63,182 nt of DNA from Candidatus Handelsmanbacteria bacterium (GTDB taxonomy: Bacteria; Latescibacterota; UBA2968; UBA8231), in assembly GCA_016867395.1 (NCBI GenBank), contig VGJS01000019.1, positions 1 through 63,182 on the forward strand, given 5' to 3'. The position numbers and the translations under genes were made by a program. This document shows positions 40,406-49,128 of this stretch, piece by piece. The notes under the pieces are model-generated. The model ran no database searches and was not told where the DNA came from. It was given only the letters and a program-made list of their open reading frames with translations. How positions within the stretch are numbered: position 1 is the first letter of the stretch; each line of letters begins with the position of its first letter.

Positions 40406-42421
40406 ATGTCCGGCCAGTTAGACCAACTGTGCGTCAACACCATCCGCATGCTCGCCGTCGACATGGTGCAGCAGGCCAAGTCCGGACATCCGGGCACCCC
40501 GATGGGTGCGGCGGACATGACCTATATCCTGTGGGACCGCTTCATGCGCTTCAACCCGGCCAACCCGGCCTGGGACAACCGCGACCGCTTCGTACTCTCG
40601 CCGGGCCACGCCTGTGCCCTGCTCTACAGTGTGCTCCACCTCTACGGATACGAACTCCCCCTCGAGGACCTGAAGCGCTTCCGCCAGTGGGAGAGCAAAT
40701 GTCCCGGCCACCCCGAGTACGGCGAAACCCCTGGGGTCGAGGTGACAACCGGCCCGCTGGGGCAGGGTTTTGCCACCGCCGTGGGCCTAGCCATGGCCGA
40801 GGCGCACCTGGCCGCCCTCTTCAACAAGCCCGGCTACGATATCGTCGATCACTACACCTACGGGATTTGCGGAGACGGGGATCTGATGGAGGGCATCACC
40901 TCCGAGGCGGCCTCCCTGGCGGGGTTCCTGGGACTGGGCAAGCTGATCTTCCTTTACGACGACAACCGCATCTCCATCGAGGGCAACACCCGGGACACCG
41001 CTTTTTCCGAGCGGGTCGGGGCGCGTTTCGAATCCTATGGTTGGCACGTGCAGAGTGTGCCCAACGGCCACGACTTCTTCTCGGTGGAAGACGCCCTCAA
41101 GCAGGCCAGGGCCTGCGTCGACCAGCCCTCGCTGATCGTCTGCCGCACCCACATCGGCTACGGCAGTCCGGAGCAGGATAGCGCCAAGGTCCACGGCGAG
41201 CCCTTTAAGGACGAGCACTACAAGGCCACCCGCACCTACTTTGGTTTTCCCCCTGACGAGCCCTTCCACATCCCCGCCGAGGCCCTGGCGCATTTCCGCG
41301 AGGCCCTGGGGCGCGGCGCCCAACAGGAGGCCGAGTGGCAGGGGCGATTGGCCGCTTACGCCAAAGAACATCCGGACCTGGCGGCGCGCTATCAGGTGAT
41401 GATGAAGGGCGAATTGCCCGAGGGCTGGGACGCCAAGGTGCCGGTATTTACCCTGGAGCAGGACGGGGCCATGGCCACCCGCGACTGCTCGGGCAAGGTG
41501 ATCAACGGCCTGGCCAAGGGCCTGCGGGGCTACCTGGTGGGCGGCTCGGCGGATCTGGCCCCTTCCACCAAGACCTACATGACCGGGCACGGGGACGTGG
41601 GTTTTCACGAGTTCGCCGGCGACAATATCCACTTCGGGGTCCGCGAGCACGCCATGGGCGCGGCGGCCAATGGCCTGGCCCTGCACGGCGGGACGATCCC
41701 GTATTGCGCCACCTTCTTGCAGTTCTTCAGCTACATGGCTCCCACCGTGCGCCTGGCGGCGCTGATGAAGCAGCGGGTGGTCTTCATCTACACCCACGAT
41801 AGCATCGGCCTGGGCGAGGACGGCCCCACCCACCAGCCCGTGGAACATCTGGCCTGGCTGCGGGCCATGCCCAACGTGATGACCCTCCGCCCGGCCGACG
41901 GCAACGAGACGGCCTGGGCCTGGCGATTGGCCCTCCAGCGCCGCCACGGGCCTACGGTGCTGTGCTTTTCCCGCCAGAAGCTGCCCACTTTGGACCGCAA
42001 GCTGTGCGCCGGCGCCGAGAACGTGGCCAAGGGCGCGTACGTGCTGCTCGACTGCCAGGGCACGCCCCAACTCATCCTCATCGCCGGGGGCGGGGAACTG
42101 GTCCTGGCCCTGGAGGCGCACAAAAAGCTCAGCGCCGAGGGGTTGCGGGTGCGCTTGGTCAGCTTCCCCTGCTGGGACCTGTTCGAGGCCCAACCCCAGG
42201 CGTACCGGGACAGCGTGCTGCCGCCCTCGGTGAAGGCGCGTCTGGGCGTCGAGGCGGCCTCCCCCCAGGGATGGGACCGCTACTTAGGGCCGGTGAGCCG
42301 GGACAATTTCATCGGCATGTGGGGCTACGGGGCCTCGGCTCCGTACGAGGTACTGGCAAAGGAATTCGGCTTCACCGTGGACAACACCGTGGCCAAGGCG
42401 AAAGCGCTGGTAGGAAAGTAA
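40406..42421 (+). CDS. tkt: Transketolase
   Basis: 671 residues from ATG 40406 (AGGAGGTGGAT site); GTG 40400 is an alternative. TPP-dependent ketol transfer in the pentose phosphate pathway. Motifs: AKSGHPGTPMGAADMTYILW, LSPGHACALLYSVLHLYG, TTGPLGQGFATAVGLAMAE, GDGDLMEGITSEAAS (TPP/Mg motif GDG), and FGVREHAMGAAANGLALHGG with the catalytic Glu in the Pyr domain. A TTGACA (40340-40345) lies upstream, but its -10 is weak. The stop is 13 bp before the transaldolase/isomerase fusion gene. Confidence 0.96.
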   Translation: MSGQLDQLCVNTIRMLAVDMVQQAKSGHPGTPMGAADMTYILWDRFMRFNPANPAWDNRDRFVLSPGHACALLYSVLHLYGYELPLEDLKRFRQWESKCPGHPEYGETPGVEVTTGPLGQGFATAVGLAMAEAHLAALFNKPGYDIVDHYTYGICGDGDLMEGITSEAASLAGFLGLGKLIFLYDDNRISIEGNTRDTAFSERVGARFESYGWHVQSVPNGHDFFSVEDALKQARACVDQPSLIVCRTHIGYGSPEQDSAKVHGEPFKDEHYKATRTYFGFPPDEPFHIPAEALAHFREALGRGAQQEAEWQGRLAAYAKEHPDLAARYQVMMKGELPEGWDAKVPVFTLEQDGAMATRDCSGKVINGLAKGLRGYLVGGSADLAPSTKTYMTGHGDVGFHEFAGDNIHFGVREHAMGAAANGLALHGGTIPYCATFLQFFSYMAPTVRLAALMKQRVVFIYTHDSIGLGEDGPTHQPVEHLAWLRAMPNVMTLRPADGNETAWAWRLALQRRHGPTVLCFSRQKLPTLDRKLCAGAENVAKGAYVLLDCQGTPQLILIAGGGELVLALEAHKKLSAEGLRVRLVSFPCWDLFEAQPQAYRDSVLPPSVKARLGVEAASPQGWDRYLGPVSRDNFIGMWGYGASAPYEVLAKEFGFTVDNTVAKAKALVGK

Positions 42422-42434
42422 AGGAGAGCGAAGG

Positions 42435-45296
42435 ATGGCAAATCCCCTGGTAGAACTGGCAAAATTCGGCCAGAGTCCTTGGTACGACAACATCCGCCGC
42501 AGCCTGATTACCTCGGGCGAACTGGGCCGCATGATCGCCGCCGACCAGTTGCGGGGGGTCACCTCCAATCCGGCCATCTTCGAGAAGGCCATTGCCGGCA
42601 GCACCGATTACGACCAGGCGGTGCGCGAACTGGTGGCGGGGGGCAAAAGCGCCCAGGAGATCTACGAAACCCTGGCCATCGCCGACATCCAGATGGCCGC
42701 CGACCTGCTCAAGCCGGTGTACCAGCAGACCGAGGGCCGCGACGGGTACGTCAGTTTAGAGGTCTCCCCGTATTTAGCCCGCGACACCGAGGGCACGGTG
42801 GCCGAGGCCCTGCGCCTGCATCATGCGGTGGCCCGCGAGAACGTGATGATCAAGGTGCCGGCCACCCCCGAGGGCCTGCCGGCCATCACCCGCATCATCG
42901 GCCAGGGCATCAACGTCAACGTCACCCTGATCTTCTCGCGGCAGGTGTACCAGCAGGTCTGCGAGGCATACATGGCCGGTCTGGAGCAACTGGGGGCTAA
43001 GGGCGGCAAGCTCGAAAAGGTGGCCAGCGTCGCCAGCTTCTTCGTCAGCCGCATCGACACCCTAATCGACGCCCAACTTAGCGCCAGGCTCAAAGCCTCG
43101 GAGCGCCCCCGCGAGCGCACCGACCTCCAGAGTCTGGTGGGCAAGGTGGCCATCGCAAACGCCCGCTTGGCCTACCGCCAGTACCGCCAGCTCGTCGGCT
43201 CGGAGCGCTGGCAGGCCCTGGCCGCCAAGGGGGCCAAGACCCAGCGCCTGTTGTGGGCCAGCACCAGCACCAAGAACCCCGCCTTCCGCGACGTGACCTA
43301 CGTCGAGGAACTGATCGGGCCAGACACGGTGGACACCATCCCGGCGGCCACCTGGGACGCCTTCCGCGACCACGGCCGCTGCCGTGCCAGCCTGGAGGAA
43401 GGGGTGGAGGAGGCCAGGGACACCATGGAGATGCTGGCCTACGTGGGGCTGGACATGGAGGTCATCGGCCAGAAGCTGGTGGCCGACGGGGTGTGGCTCT
43501 TTGCCGACGCCTTCGACAAGCTGCTGGGCGCTGTGGAGCAGAAGCGCCAGGCCCTGCTGGGCAACCTGCTGGACCGGCAGGTTTTCAACCTGGGGGCGCA
43601 CCAGCAGGGCGTGGACCAGACCCTGGAGGAGTGGCGCAAGGAGGGCCGGGTGCGGCGGCTGTGGGCCGGCGACGCCTCCCTGTGGACCGGGGCCGACGAG
43701 GGGCAGTGGCTGGGTTGGCTGCACATCACTGAGCAGCAGTTGGAGCAGGTGGCCAACTTGGAGGAGCTGGCCGGGGAGATCAAAAAGGAGGGCTTCGAGC
43801 ACATCCTGCTCCTGGGCATGGGCGGCAGCAGCCTGTGCCCCGAGGTCATGGCCCTGACCTTTGGCCGCGTTGCCGGCTACCCGCAGTTGCACGTGCTCGA
43901 CTCGACGGTGCCGGCCCAGGTGCGGGCTTTTGAAAAGCAGATCGCCCCGGAGCGCACCATCTTTGTGGTGGCGAGCAAGTCGGGCAGCACCACCGAGCCC
44001 AACGTCTTCCGCAACTACTTCTTCGACCTGATGCAGAAGCGGGTGGGGGAGAAGGCCGGCGCGCACTTCATCGCCGTCACCGATCCGGGCTCGCGTATGG
44101 AGATCGACGCCCGCGAACGGGGCTTCCGCCAGATCTGCATGGGGGTACCCTCGATAGGCGGGCGGTACTCGGCTCTGTCCAACTTTGGCATGGTGCCGGC
44201 GGCATTGATGGGGCTCAAGGTGCGGGACTTCTTGGAGCGCACCGAGCGCGTGGTCCACAGTTGCGCCTCCTGCGTGCCGCCCCGCGAGAACCCCGGCGTG
44301 GTCCTGGGCATCATCCTGGGCGAATTGGCCAGGGCCGGCCGCGACAAGGTGACCATCGCCGCCTCGCCGGGGATCAGCGACCTGGGGGCCTGGCTGGAGC
44401 AGTTGCTGGCCGAGAGCACCGGCAAGGAGGGCCGGGGCCTGATCCCGGTGGACAACGAGACCCTGGGGCCCCCGGCCGCCTACGGACAGGACCGGCTCTT
44501 CGCGTACCTGCGCCTGGACACCGCCCCTGACGCCGGCCAAGATGCGGCCATCGAGGCCCTCGAAAAGGCCGGCCACCCGGTGGTGCGCATCGGCCTGGCC
44601 GACACCCTGGCCCTGGGGGAGGAGTTCTTCCGCTGGCAGATCGCCACCGCGGTGGCCGGGTCGGTGTTGGGCATCAACGCCTTCAACCAGCCCAATGTGC
44701 AGGAGAGCAAGGACTATACCCGGGAGTTGACCGACCAGTACGAGCAGAGCGGGCGCATGCCCTCCGAGCCGCCCATCCTCAGCGCCGAGGGTATCCAACT
44801 TTTTGCCGACGCGGACAACGCCGCCTACCTGGCCGGGGCGGCGCCGAAAACCAGGTTCCCAACCGGCTCGCTGGAGTCCTACCTGGCCGCCCATCTGGAG
44901 AGGCTACAGGTGGGGGATTATTTCGCCCTCAATGCGTACGTGGAGATGAACCCCCTGCACCAAGAGAAATTGCAGTCCATCCGCCTGCGGGTGCGCGACG
45001 AGAGGAAGGTGGCCACGACGCTGGGGTACGGGCCGCGGTTTCTGCACTCGACGGGGCAGTTGCACAAGGGCGGTCCCAACAGCGGGGTCTTTTTGCAGCT
45101 TACCTCCGCCGACGCCGAGGATCTGCCCATTCCGGGGCGGAGGTTTTCCTTTGGGGTGCTCAAGGACGCCCAGGCCCTGGGGGATTTCCTGGCGCTGAGC
45201 AAACGGGGCCGCCGGCTCCTGCGTGTCCACCTGCCGGCGGGGGTGCCGGCGGCGCTGGATCGGCTGGCCCAGGCGGTGGAGAAGGTGCTGGCGTAA
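42435..45296 (+). CDS. tal-pgi: Bifunctional transaldolase/glucose-6-phosphate isomerase
   Basis: 953-residue fusion. Residues 1 to about 370 are transaldolase: LRGVTSNPAIFEKAI, and the Schiff-base Lys in VMIKVPATPEG, with NVTLIFS and LLWASTSTKNP. Residues from about 400 are glucose-6-phosphate isomerase: LLLGMGGSSLCPEVMAL, VVASKSGSTTEPNVF, GGRYSALSNFGMVPAAL and the late NAFNQPNVQESK. The order (Tal then Pgi) is a known fusion found in cyanobacteria, actinobacteria and others. It links pentose phosphate and glycolytic intermediates in one chain. Forms an operon with tkt, 13 bp apart. Confidence 0.95.
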   Translation: MANPLVELAKFGQSPWYDNIRRSLITSGELGRMIAADQLRGVTSNPAIFEKAIAGSTDYDQAVRELVAGGKSAQEIYETLAIADIQMAADLLKPVYQQTEGRDGYVSLEVSPYLARDTEGTVAEALRLHHAVARENVMIKVPATPEGLPAITRIIGQGINVNVTLIFSRQVYQQVCEAYMAGLEQLGAKGGKLEKVASVASFFVSRIDTLIDAQLSARLKASERPRERTDLQSLVGKVAIANARLAYRQYRQLVGSERWQALAAKGAKTQRLLWASTSTKNPAFRDVTYVEELIGPDTVDTIPAATWDAFRDHGRCRASLEEGVEEARDTMEMLAYVGLDMEVIGQKLVADGVWLFADAFDKLLGAVEQKRQALLGNLLDRQVFNLGAHQQGVDQTLEEWRKEGRVRRLWAGDASLWTGADEGQWLGWLHITEQQLEQVANLEELAGEIKKEGFEHILLLGMGGSSLCPEVMALTFGRVAGYPQLHVLDSTVPAQVRAFEKQIAPERTIFVVASKSGSTTEPNVFRNYFFDLMQKRVGEKAGAHFIAVTDPGSRMEIDARERGFRQICMGVPSIGGRYSALSNFGMVPAALMGLKVRDFLERTERVVHSCASCVPPRENPGVVLGIILGELARAGRDKVTIAASPGISDLGAWLEQLLAESTGKEGRGLIPVDNETLGPPAAYGQDRLFAYLRLDTAPDAGQDAAIEALEKAGHPVVRIGLADTLALGEEFFRWQIATAVAGSVLGINAFNQPNVQESKDYTRELTDQYEQSGRMPSEPPILSAEGIQLFADADNAAYLAGAAPKTRFPTGSLESYLAAHLERLQVGDYFALNAYVEMNPLHQEKLQSIRLRVRDERKVATTLGYGPRFLHSTGQLHKGGPNSGVFLQLTSADAEDLPIPGRRFSFGVLKDAQALGDFLALSKRGRRLLRVHLPAGVPAALDRLAQAVEKVLA

Positions 45297-45297
45297 A

Positions 45298-45455
45298 GGT
45301 GCTGCGCCAGGGAGCGACCCATTCCGGGCTCTCCCACGGCGCGTCCTTCCCACCGTGCTCGCGAAGCTCCGCTTTCCCCGCAACCCCTCCCGTGGACTTC
45401 CCAGCCCAGCCACACCCCTGGGAGAGTCTCCAGGGTCATCTCCCTGTCGCAAAAA
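45298..45455 (+). repeat. Dispersed intergenic repeat, copy C
   Basis: Shortened copy: GGGAGCGACCCATTCCGGGCTCTCCCACGGCGCG, in parts, CTCGCGAAGCTCCGCT, CCCGCAACCCCTCCCGTGGACTTCCCAGCC, and the ending CCCCTGGGAGAGTC-TCC, ATCTCCCTGTCGCA. The final motif TCTCCCTG[C/T]CGCA is shared with copy E. The central palindromes are lost. It lies between the convergent tal-pgi gene and a small gene and runs into a terminator. Confidence 0.7.
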
Positions 45456-45492
45456 AGCGCCGGTCCTCCGCAAGGGGGCCGGCGCTCTTGTT
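45456..45492. terminator. Terminator after tal-pgi
   Basis: AGCGCCGG / CCGGCGCT (45456-45463 with 45479-45486) stem with inner CCTCCGCAAGGGGG pairing, preceded by AAAAAA and followed by CTTGTTTG. It works in both directions, serving the convergent small gene as well. Confidence 0.75.
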
Positions 45493-45547
45493 TGTGGCCT
45501 GGGCGCACCTGTCGCTACAAGGCACTCCCACATCCTGGGAATAGGGA

Positions 45548-45817
45548 TCAGCTCACATCAAACTCTGGCCGGCTGGACATGGCCAGATGGATGCACCGCA
45601 GGTAGGACTGCAGCGCGTGGCCGTCCATGGGCAGGTCGAGCACGTCGGAGAAGGGCCACATGTCGCCCTGGAGGAATTCGCAGGCGCTCTTGCGGTCGTT
45701 GAGGGTGGGGCCGGTGTCCATGTCTTTGATAGCCTGGAGGATCACCGCGGCGGCGAGGCGGCGATGACCGTCGAACTGCGAGCGATAGGCGCTTTTGCGT
45801 TCTCTTGTCATGACCAT
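45548..45817 (-). CDS. Small hypothetical protein
   Basis: 89 residues (86 if ATG 45808, MTRERKS, is used; its ribosome site AAGGAGG is suitably near). Hydrophilic, mixed alpha, no signal peptide. The pattern RRLAAAVILQAIKDMDTG-x-RKSACEFLQGDMWPFSDVLDL, in parts, resembles short phage- or plasmid-associated proteins with the AVxxQALxD...ARxFL...xxCxxLDL layout, of unknown function. It is alone on its strand between a terminator and the nucleoside-transporter remnant. Confidence 0.55.
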   Translation of the reverse strand: MVMTRERKSAYRSQFDGHRRLAAAVILQAIKDMDTGPTLNDRKSACEFLQGDMWPFSDVLDLPMDGHALQSYLRCIHLAMSSRPEFDVS

Positions 45818-45903
45818 CTTCAGCGAAGGAGGAAATGCGCTTAAGAATCTAGGGAAAAAAGACGCCTGGGCAAGGAAAATGATCCCGACAAGTTTCTAAA
45901 TTT

Positions 45904-46313
45904 CTACAGGAAAAGCCCCACCACGCAGCCGGCGAGCATGGTGGCGATGGTGCCGGCCACCAGGGAGCGCATCCCCAAGCGGGCCAGGTCGCCCCGCCGC
46001 GCCGTTGATCCAACTTGTCGAGGGCCTGCGCCGCAGCGTTGCCCAGGGCCACCATGCCGATGAAGGCGATGAGCAGGCCGGCGATGTTGAGGAAGAGCTG
46101 CATGCCCTCGGCCGCCGGGGGGCTAACCAGCGAGGCGACGAAGAGATGGCCGGCCATCTCCGGGTTGATGGGGGAGAGCAGGGCGGCGCCGGCCACCTGC
46201 AAAAGGGTGGCGATGAGGATGGTCTTCCAGGGGAGGTGGCGGGAGCGCCGGCCGACCCGGTAGGCGAGGGCCAGCAGCACGGCGTATCCCACGGCGCTGT
46301 GCAGGGCGGGCAT
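45904..46313 (-). pseudogene. Concentrative nucleoside transporter (NupC/CNT) remnant
   Basis: Start ATG 46313 gives MPALHSAVGYAVLLALAYRV, HLPWKTILIATLLQVAGAALL, the first membrane part of CNT transporters. Then, after only 50 residues, PEMAGHLFVASLVSPPAAE and MQLFLNIAGLLIAFIGMVAL follow, which belong near the C-terminal third of the family (normally about 400 residues). A further frameshift near 46005 moves the last piece (RLGMRSLVAGTIATMLAGCV) to another frame, with a stop at 45904-45906. Thus an internal deletion of about 250 codons plus a frameshift. Not functional as a transporter. Confidence 0.7.
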
Positions 46314-46327
46314 GAGGGCCTCGCGGG

Positions 46328-46981
46328 TCAGGGGTCCGGGGCTCGCCGGGCGTCCTGGGCCAGGTCGCATAGGGGCCGGTCGGTGGCCAGGCGCAGGGCC
46401 CCCTCCCAGACCGGCAGGCGGGTGAGGGCGGCGGCGAACTCTTCAAACCAGGGCGAGTCGCTGCGCGAGCCGCGGCCCGCCAGCCGCGAGCGCCAAACCT
46501 CCAGGGGCGGGGCGTCGAGGTGGAGCACCCGCAGCCGGGCCGGGGCCAGGCGTTCCCGCAGGCCCTCCCAGAGGGCCGGCACGCTCAGTTCAGGGCCCCA
46601 GCCCCCGCTCAGCAGCACCAGGCGTTTCCCCACCAGGTTGGCGCAGGCCAGGGAGAGGGGGCCGGCGTATTCAAGGGGGCGCAGCACCTGCCAGTAGTGG
46701 GGGGTGCCGTAGGGGCAGTCTGCGGCCAGGCCCGCGTCCCTGGCCGCCTGGAGGACAAAGCCGCCGGCCACAGTGTCCTTGTCGATCCAGAAGCTGTGGG
46801 GAAGCTGCTCCACCAGGCGGGCGGCCAGGGCGGATTTGCCCACCCCCGGCGGGCCGGCGATCACCGTCAGGCAGGCCCCAGCCTCCCCGGATCGGGCGGC
46901 CCGCAGCAGGGCCTCAACCGTGGGGCCAGGGTCGGGGCTGGATTCGGCGTACCCGCCCCCCAGCCGGGCAACATCGGTCAT
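46328..46981 (-). CDS. P-loop ATPase/kinase-like protein
   Basis: 217 residues from ATG 46981, overlapping the glycosyl-phosphate transferase gene (ATGA). Walker A GPPGVGKS at residues 43-50, then FWIDKDTVAGGFVL and LVLLSGGWGPELS, LRVLHLDAPPLEVWRSRLAGRG. This resembles small AAA_33/zeta-toxin-like kinases that phosphorylate sugars or small molecules. The context with a WecA/MraY-like enzyme suggests a role in nucleotide-sugar or glycan precursor supply, which is inferred. The C-terminal end (about 30 residues) is poorly conserved-looking. Confidence 0.75.
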   Translation of the reverse strand: MTDVARLGGGYAESSPDPGPTVEALLRAARSGEAGACLTVIAGPPGVGKSALAARLVEQLPHSFWIDKDTVAGGFVLQAARDAGLAADCPYGTPHYWQVLRPLEYAGPLSLACANLVGKRLVLLSGGWGPELSVPALWEGLRERLAPARLRVLHLDAPPLEVWRSRLAGRGSRSDSPWFEEFAAALTRLPVWEGALRLATDRPLCDLAQDARRAPDP

Positions 46982-48012
46982 GAAGGCGGGGCCTCGAGCA
47001 GGCGCTCCCTGGCGGCATACTCCAACCCGGCCCCGACCAGGACCAAGAGGGGCAGGGGCAGGAGCAGCCAGGGGTTGCCGCGGTGCAGGGCGCCCAGAGC
47101 CCCCAGTCCGGCAACCAGGGTCAGGCCGTAGAGGACCAGCACCGCGCCCCGGCGCGAGAGGCCCAGGCGGACCAGGCGGTGGCTGAGGTGGTTGTGATCG
47201 CCCCGCCAGGGGGGCAGCCGGCGGCACAGGCGGATCAGCACCACTGAGCATAGGTCGTAGGCCGGCACCAGCAGTACCAGCAGCGGGGCCAGGAGGAGGG
47301 GGTCGGCGGGGCGTTCGTGGCTCAGCAGCGCGCTCAGGCCGGCGGCCATAAAGCCGAGGAAGAGGCCGCCGGCGTCGCCCATGAAGATGCTGGCCGGGGG
47401 AAAATTGAAACACAGGAAGCCGGCGGCCGCCCCGCTCAGCAGCAGCGCGATGAGGGATATGTCCGGGCGACCAGCCCACCAGCCCATCAGGGCCAGGGCC
47501 AGCAGGGCGATGGCCGAGATGCCCCCGCTCAGGCCGTCCATGTTGTCGAGGAAGTTGAAGGCGTTGGTCATGGCCGCCAGCCATAGGGCCCCCAGGGCGG
47601 CGGCCGGGCCGGGGGCTGGCAGGGGCAGAAGGAACTGCGGGCAGAGGGCCACCAGGCCGCCGGCCACGGCGAATTGCAGGGCGAAGCGGGGCAGGGGGCC
47701 CAGGCCGCGCCAGTCGTCCACCAGGCCCAAAAGCAGCAGCAGGGCCCCGCCGCCCAGCAAGAGCAGGTGCTCGCGGGCCAGCAGGCCGGGGTACCAGTGC
47801 TGGCCGGCGGCCAGGCCCAGGACCAGGCCGCCGAAGATGGCCAGCCCGCCCCCGTACGGCGTAGGCTGGCGATGGCCCTTGTGGGTGCCGGCGGCCGGGC
47901 GGTCCACCAGGTCCCAGCGCCAGGCCAGCCGCCGGACGGGCGGGATGAGCAGGGCTGTGGCCAGCAGGGCCGCTCCGCCAAGGACGAGTAGAGGCATCAT
48001 TGCGGCCCTCAA
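46978..48012 (-). CDS. Polyprenyl-phosphate sugar-1-phosphate transferase (WecA/MraY-like)
   Basis: 344 residues with about 10 membrane helices. Family signatures: RPAAGTHKGHRQPTPYGGGLAI, LLGLVDDWRGL (the DD metal motif), TNAFNFLDNMDGLSGGISAI (N-x-x-N-x-x-DGLDGL-like), and FMGDAGGLFLGF, then GDHNHLSHRLVRLGLS (the HxHH-like loop of the WecA branch). It would transfer GlcNAc-1-P or a related sugar phosphate to undecaprenyl phosphate, starting O-antigen, teichoic acid or enterobacterial-type glycan. It overlaps a Gfo/Idh dehydrogenase gene by 4 bp. Confidence 0.88.
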   Translation of the reverse strand: MRAAMMPLLVLGGAALLATALLIPPVRRLAWRWDLVDRPAAGTHKGHRQPTPYGGGLAIFGGLVLGLAAGQHWYPGLLAREHLLLLGGGALLLLLGLVDDWRGLGPLPRFALQFAVAGGLVALCPQFLLPLPAPGPAAALGALWLAAMTNAFNFLDNMDGLSGGISAIALLALALMGWWAGRPDISLIALLLSGAAAGFLCFNFPPASIFMGDAGGLFLGFMAAGLSALLSHERPADPLLLAPLLVLLVPAYDLCSVVLIRLCRRLPPWRGDHNHLSHRLVRLGLSRRGAVLVLYGLTLVAGLGALGALHRGNPWLLLPLPLLVLVGAGLEYAARERLLEAPPS

Positions 48013-49049
48013 TCCGCCGGGTAGGTGCGGGCCATCTCCTCCATCAGCAGCAGGTCGCGCCAGGCGTGCTCGCCGGGGACCAGGGGCTCGGCCCGGCCGG
48101 AGCAGACTTCGGCGAAGTGCTCGGCCTGGCGCTTGAAGGCCCAGCTCCAGCCGGCGATGCCCTGGGTGAGGGTGCTGGTCTGCCCCTCCTGGCCTTTGCG
48201 GTACTCATCCACCCTGGCGCTGAGGTTGCGGGCCATGGGCGGGGGCGGGGCCACGTCGAGATATCCATCGTCGAAGACCACCCGCACCTTCTCCTCCCAC
48301 CAGTCGCAGGCCATGCGGGTGCGCATCAGCACCACCTGGGCCTCGCCGGCCGAAAAGAGCACCGTTTCGCAGGGGTCCTCGGGGTGGATGGACTGGAATT
48401 TGAGTTCGGAGCCCAGCAGAAAGCGGAAGATCCCGAGGTGGTGGCTGTAGATGTTGATAAAGAAAGAGAAGGCCCGCTGCTGGGCCGGGCTCAGGCCGGG
48501 GGGCATCCAGTGCTCCGTGCCCCAGCCCTGGGGCGCTTCCTCCGAGGTGGTAATGGGTTTGCCCAGGTTGGCCCACCAGTCGCCCCCGGTAAAAAAGAGG
48601 TGGGCCTGGTTGATCCTCCCCCGCTGGACGATGCGCTGCCTGGCCCACTGCATGCCGGCGTCGTGGCATTTCATGTATCCGCAGACCAGGTGTTTGCCCG
48701 CCTGGCGGGCGGCCTCGACCATGCGCTGGCCGGCCGCGGCGTTGCCGGCCAGGGGTTTTTCGACGATGACGTGTTTGCCCCCGCGCAAGAGCTGGATGGC
48801 CGGCTCCTCCTGCAACCCCCAGAACATGATGCAGACCACCCCGTCGATCTCGGGGTCGGCGGCGATCTCCGCAACACTGCCGTACACCTTTTCGATGCCG
48901 TGGCGGGCGGCCACCTTGCGGGCCTGCTCCTGCTTCACATCCACCAGCGCCTTGAGGCGGATGCCGGGAATCTCGGCGTAGTTGGCGATGTGGGCCATCT
49001 GCCCCATGTTGCCGCAGCCCACAAAGCCCAAAGTCACGGGTTTGTCCAT
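48009..49049 (-). CDS. Gfo/Idh/MocA family dehydrogenase
   Basis: 346 residues. LGFVGCGNMGQMAHIANY is the NAD(P) motif, VIVEKPLAG the EKP motif near residue 96. The C-terminal domain has several Trp/His stretches (FFTGGDWWANLG, FINIYSHHLGIFRFLLG), the latter carrying the likely catalytic His pair. Because it overlaps a glycan-initiating transferase and is divergent from a DegT-type aminotransferase, it may make a keto- or amino-sugar precursor for the glycan; alternatively a catabolic role. The start ATG is embedded in the promoter region of the divergent gene. Confidence 0.87.
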   Translation of the reverse strand: MDKPVTLGFVGCGNMGQMAHIANYAEIPGIRLKALVDVKQEQARKVAARHGIEKVYGSVAEIAADPEIDGVVCIMFWGLQEEPAIQLLRGGKHVIVEKPLAGNAAAGQRMVEAARQAGKHLVCGYMKCHDAGMQWARQRIVQRGRINQAHLFFTGGDWWANLGKPITTSEEAPQGWGTEHWMPPGLSPAQQRAFSFFINIYSHHLGIFRFLLGSELKFQSIHPEDPCETVLFSAGEAQVVLMRTRMACDWWEEKVRVVFDDGYLDVAPPPPMARNLSARVDEYRKGQEGQTSTLTQGIAGWSWAFKRQAEHFAEVCSGRAEPLVPGEHAWRDLLLMEEMARTYPAD

Positions 49050-49070
49050 CTTCTGCCTGTGGGATATAAT
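49042..49070 (+). promoter_or_regulatory. Promoter of the DegT aminotransferase gene
   Basis: TTGTCC (49042-49047) and consensus TATAAT (49065-49070) with a 17-bp spacer; the -35 lies inside the first codons of the divergent dehydrogenase. The 5' leader carries the hairpin AGGGGC-CTC-GCCCCT (49076-49090) and the ribosome site GAAAGGAAAA before ATG 49129. Confidence 0.65.
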
Positions 49071-49128
49071 TTGAAAGGGGCCTCGCCCCTCTCCCCTCGG
49101 TTAAGACCAAATATAGAAAGGAAAACCC

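Noticed and set aside
40787..42193. Reverse ORF opposite transketolase
   Set aside because: Antisense shadow; transketolase motifs occupy the whole + strand interval.
43062..44894. 610-codon reverse ORF opposite the Tal-Pgi fusion
   Set aside because: Shadow of a confidently identified + strand gene; Gly/Gln/His-rich composition without any domain.
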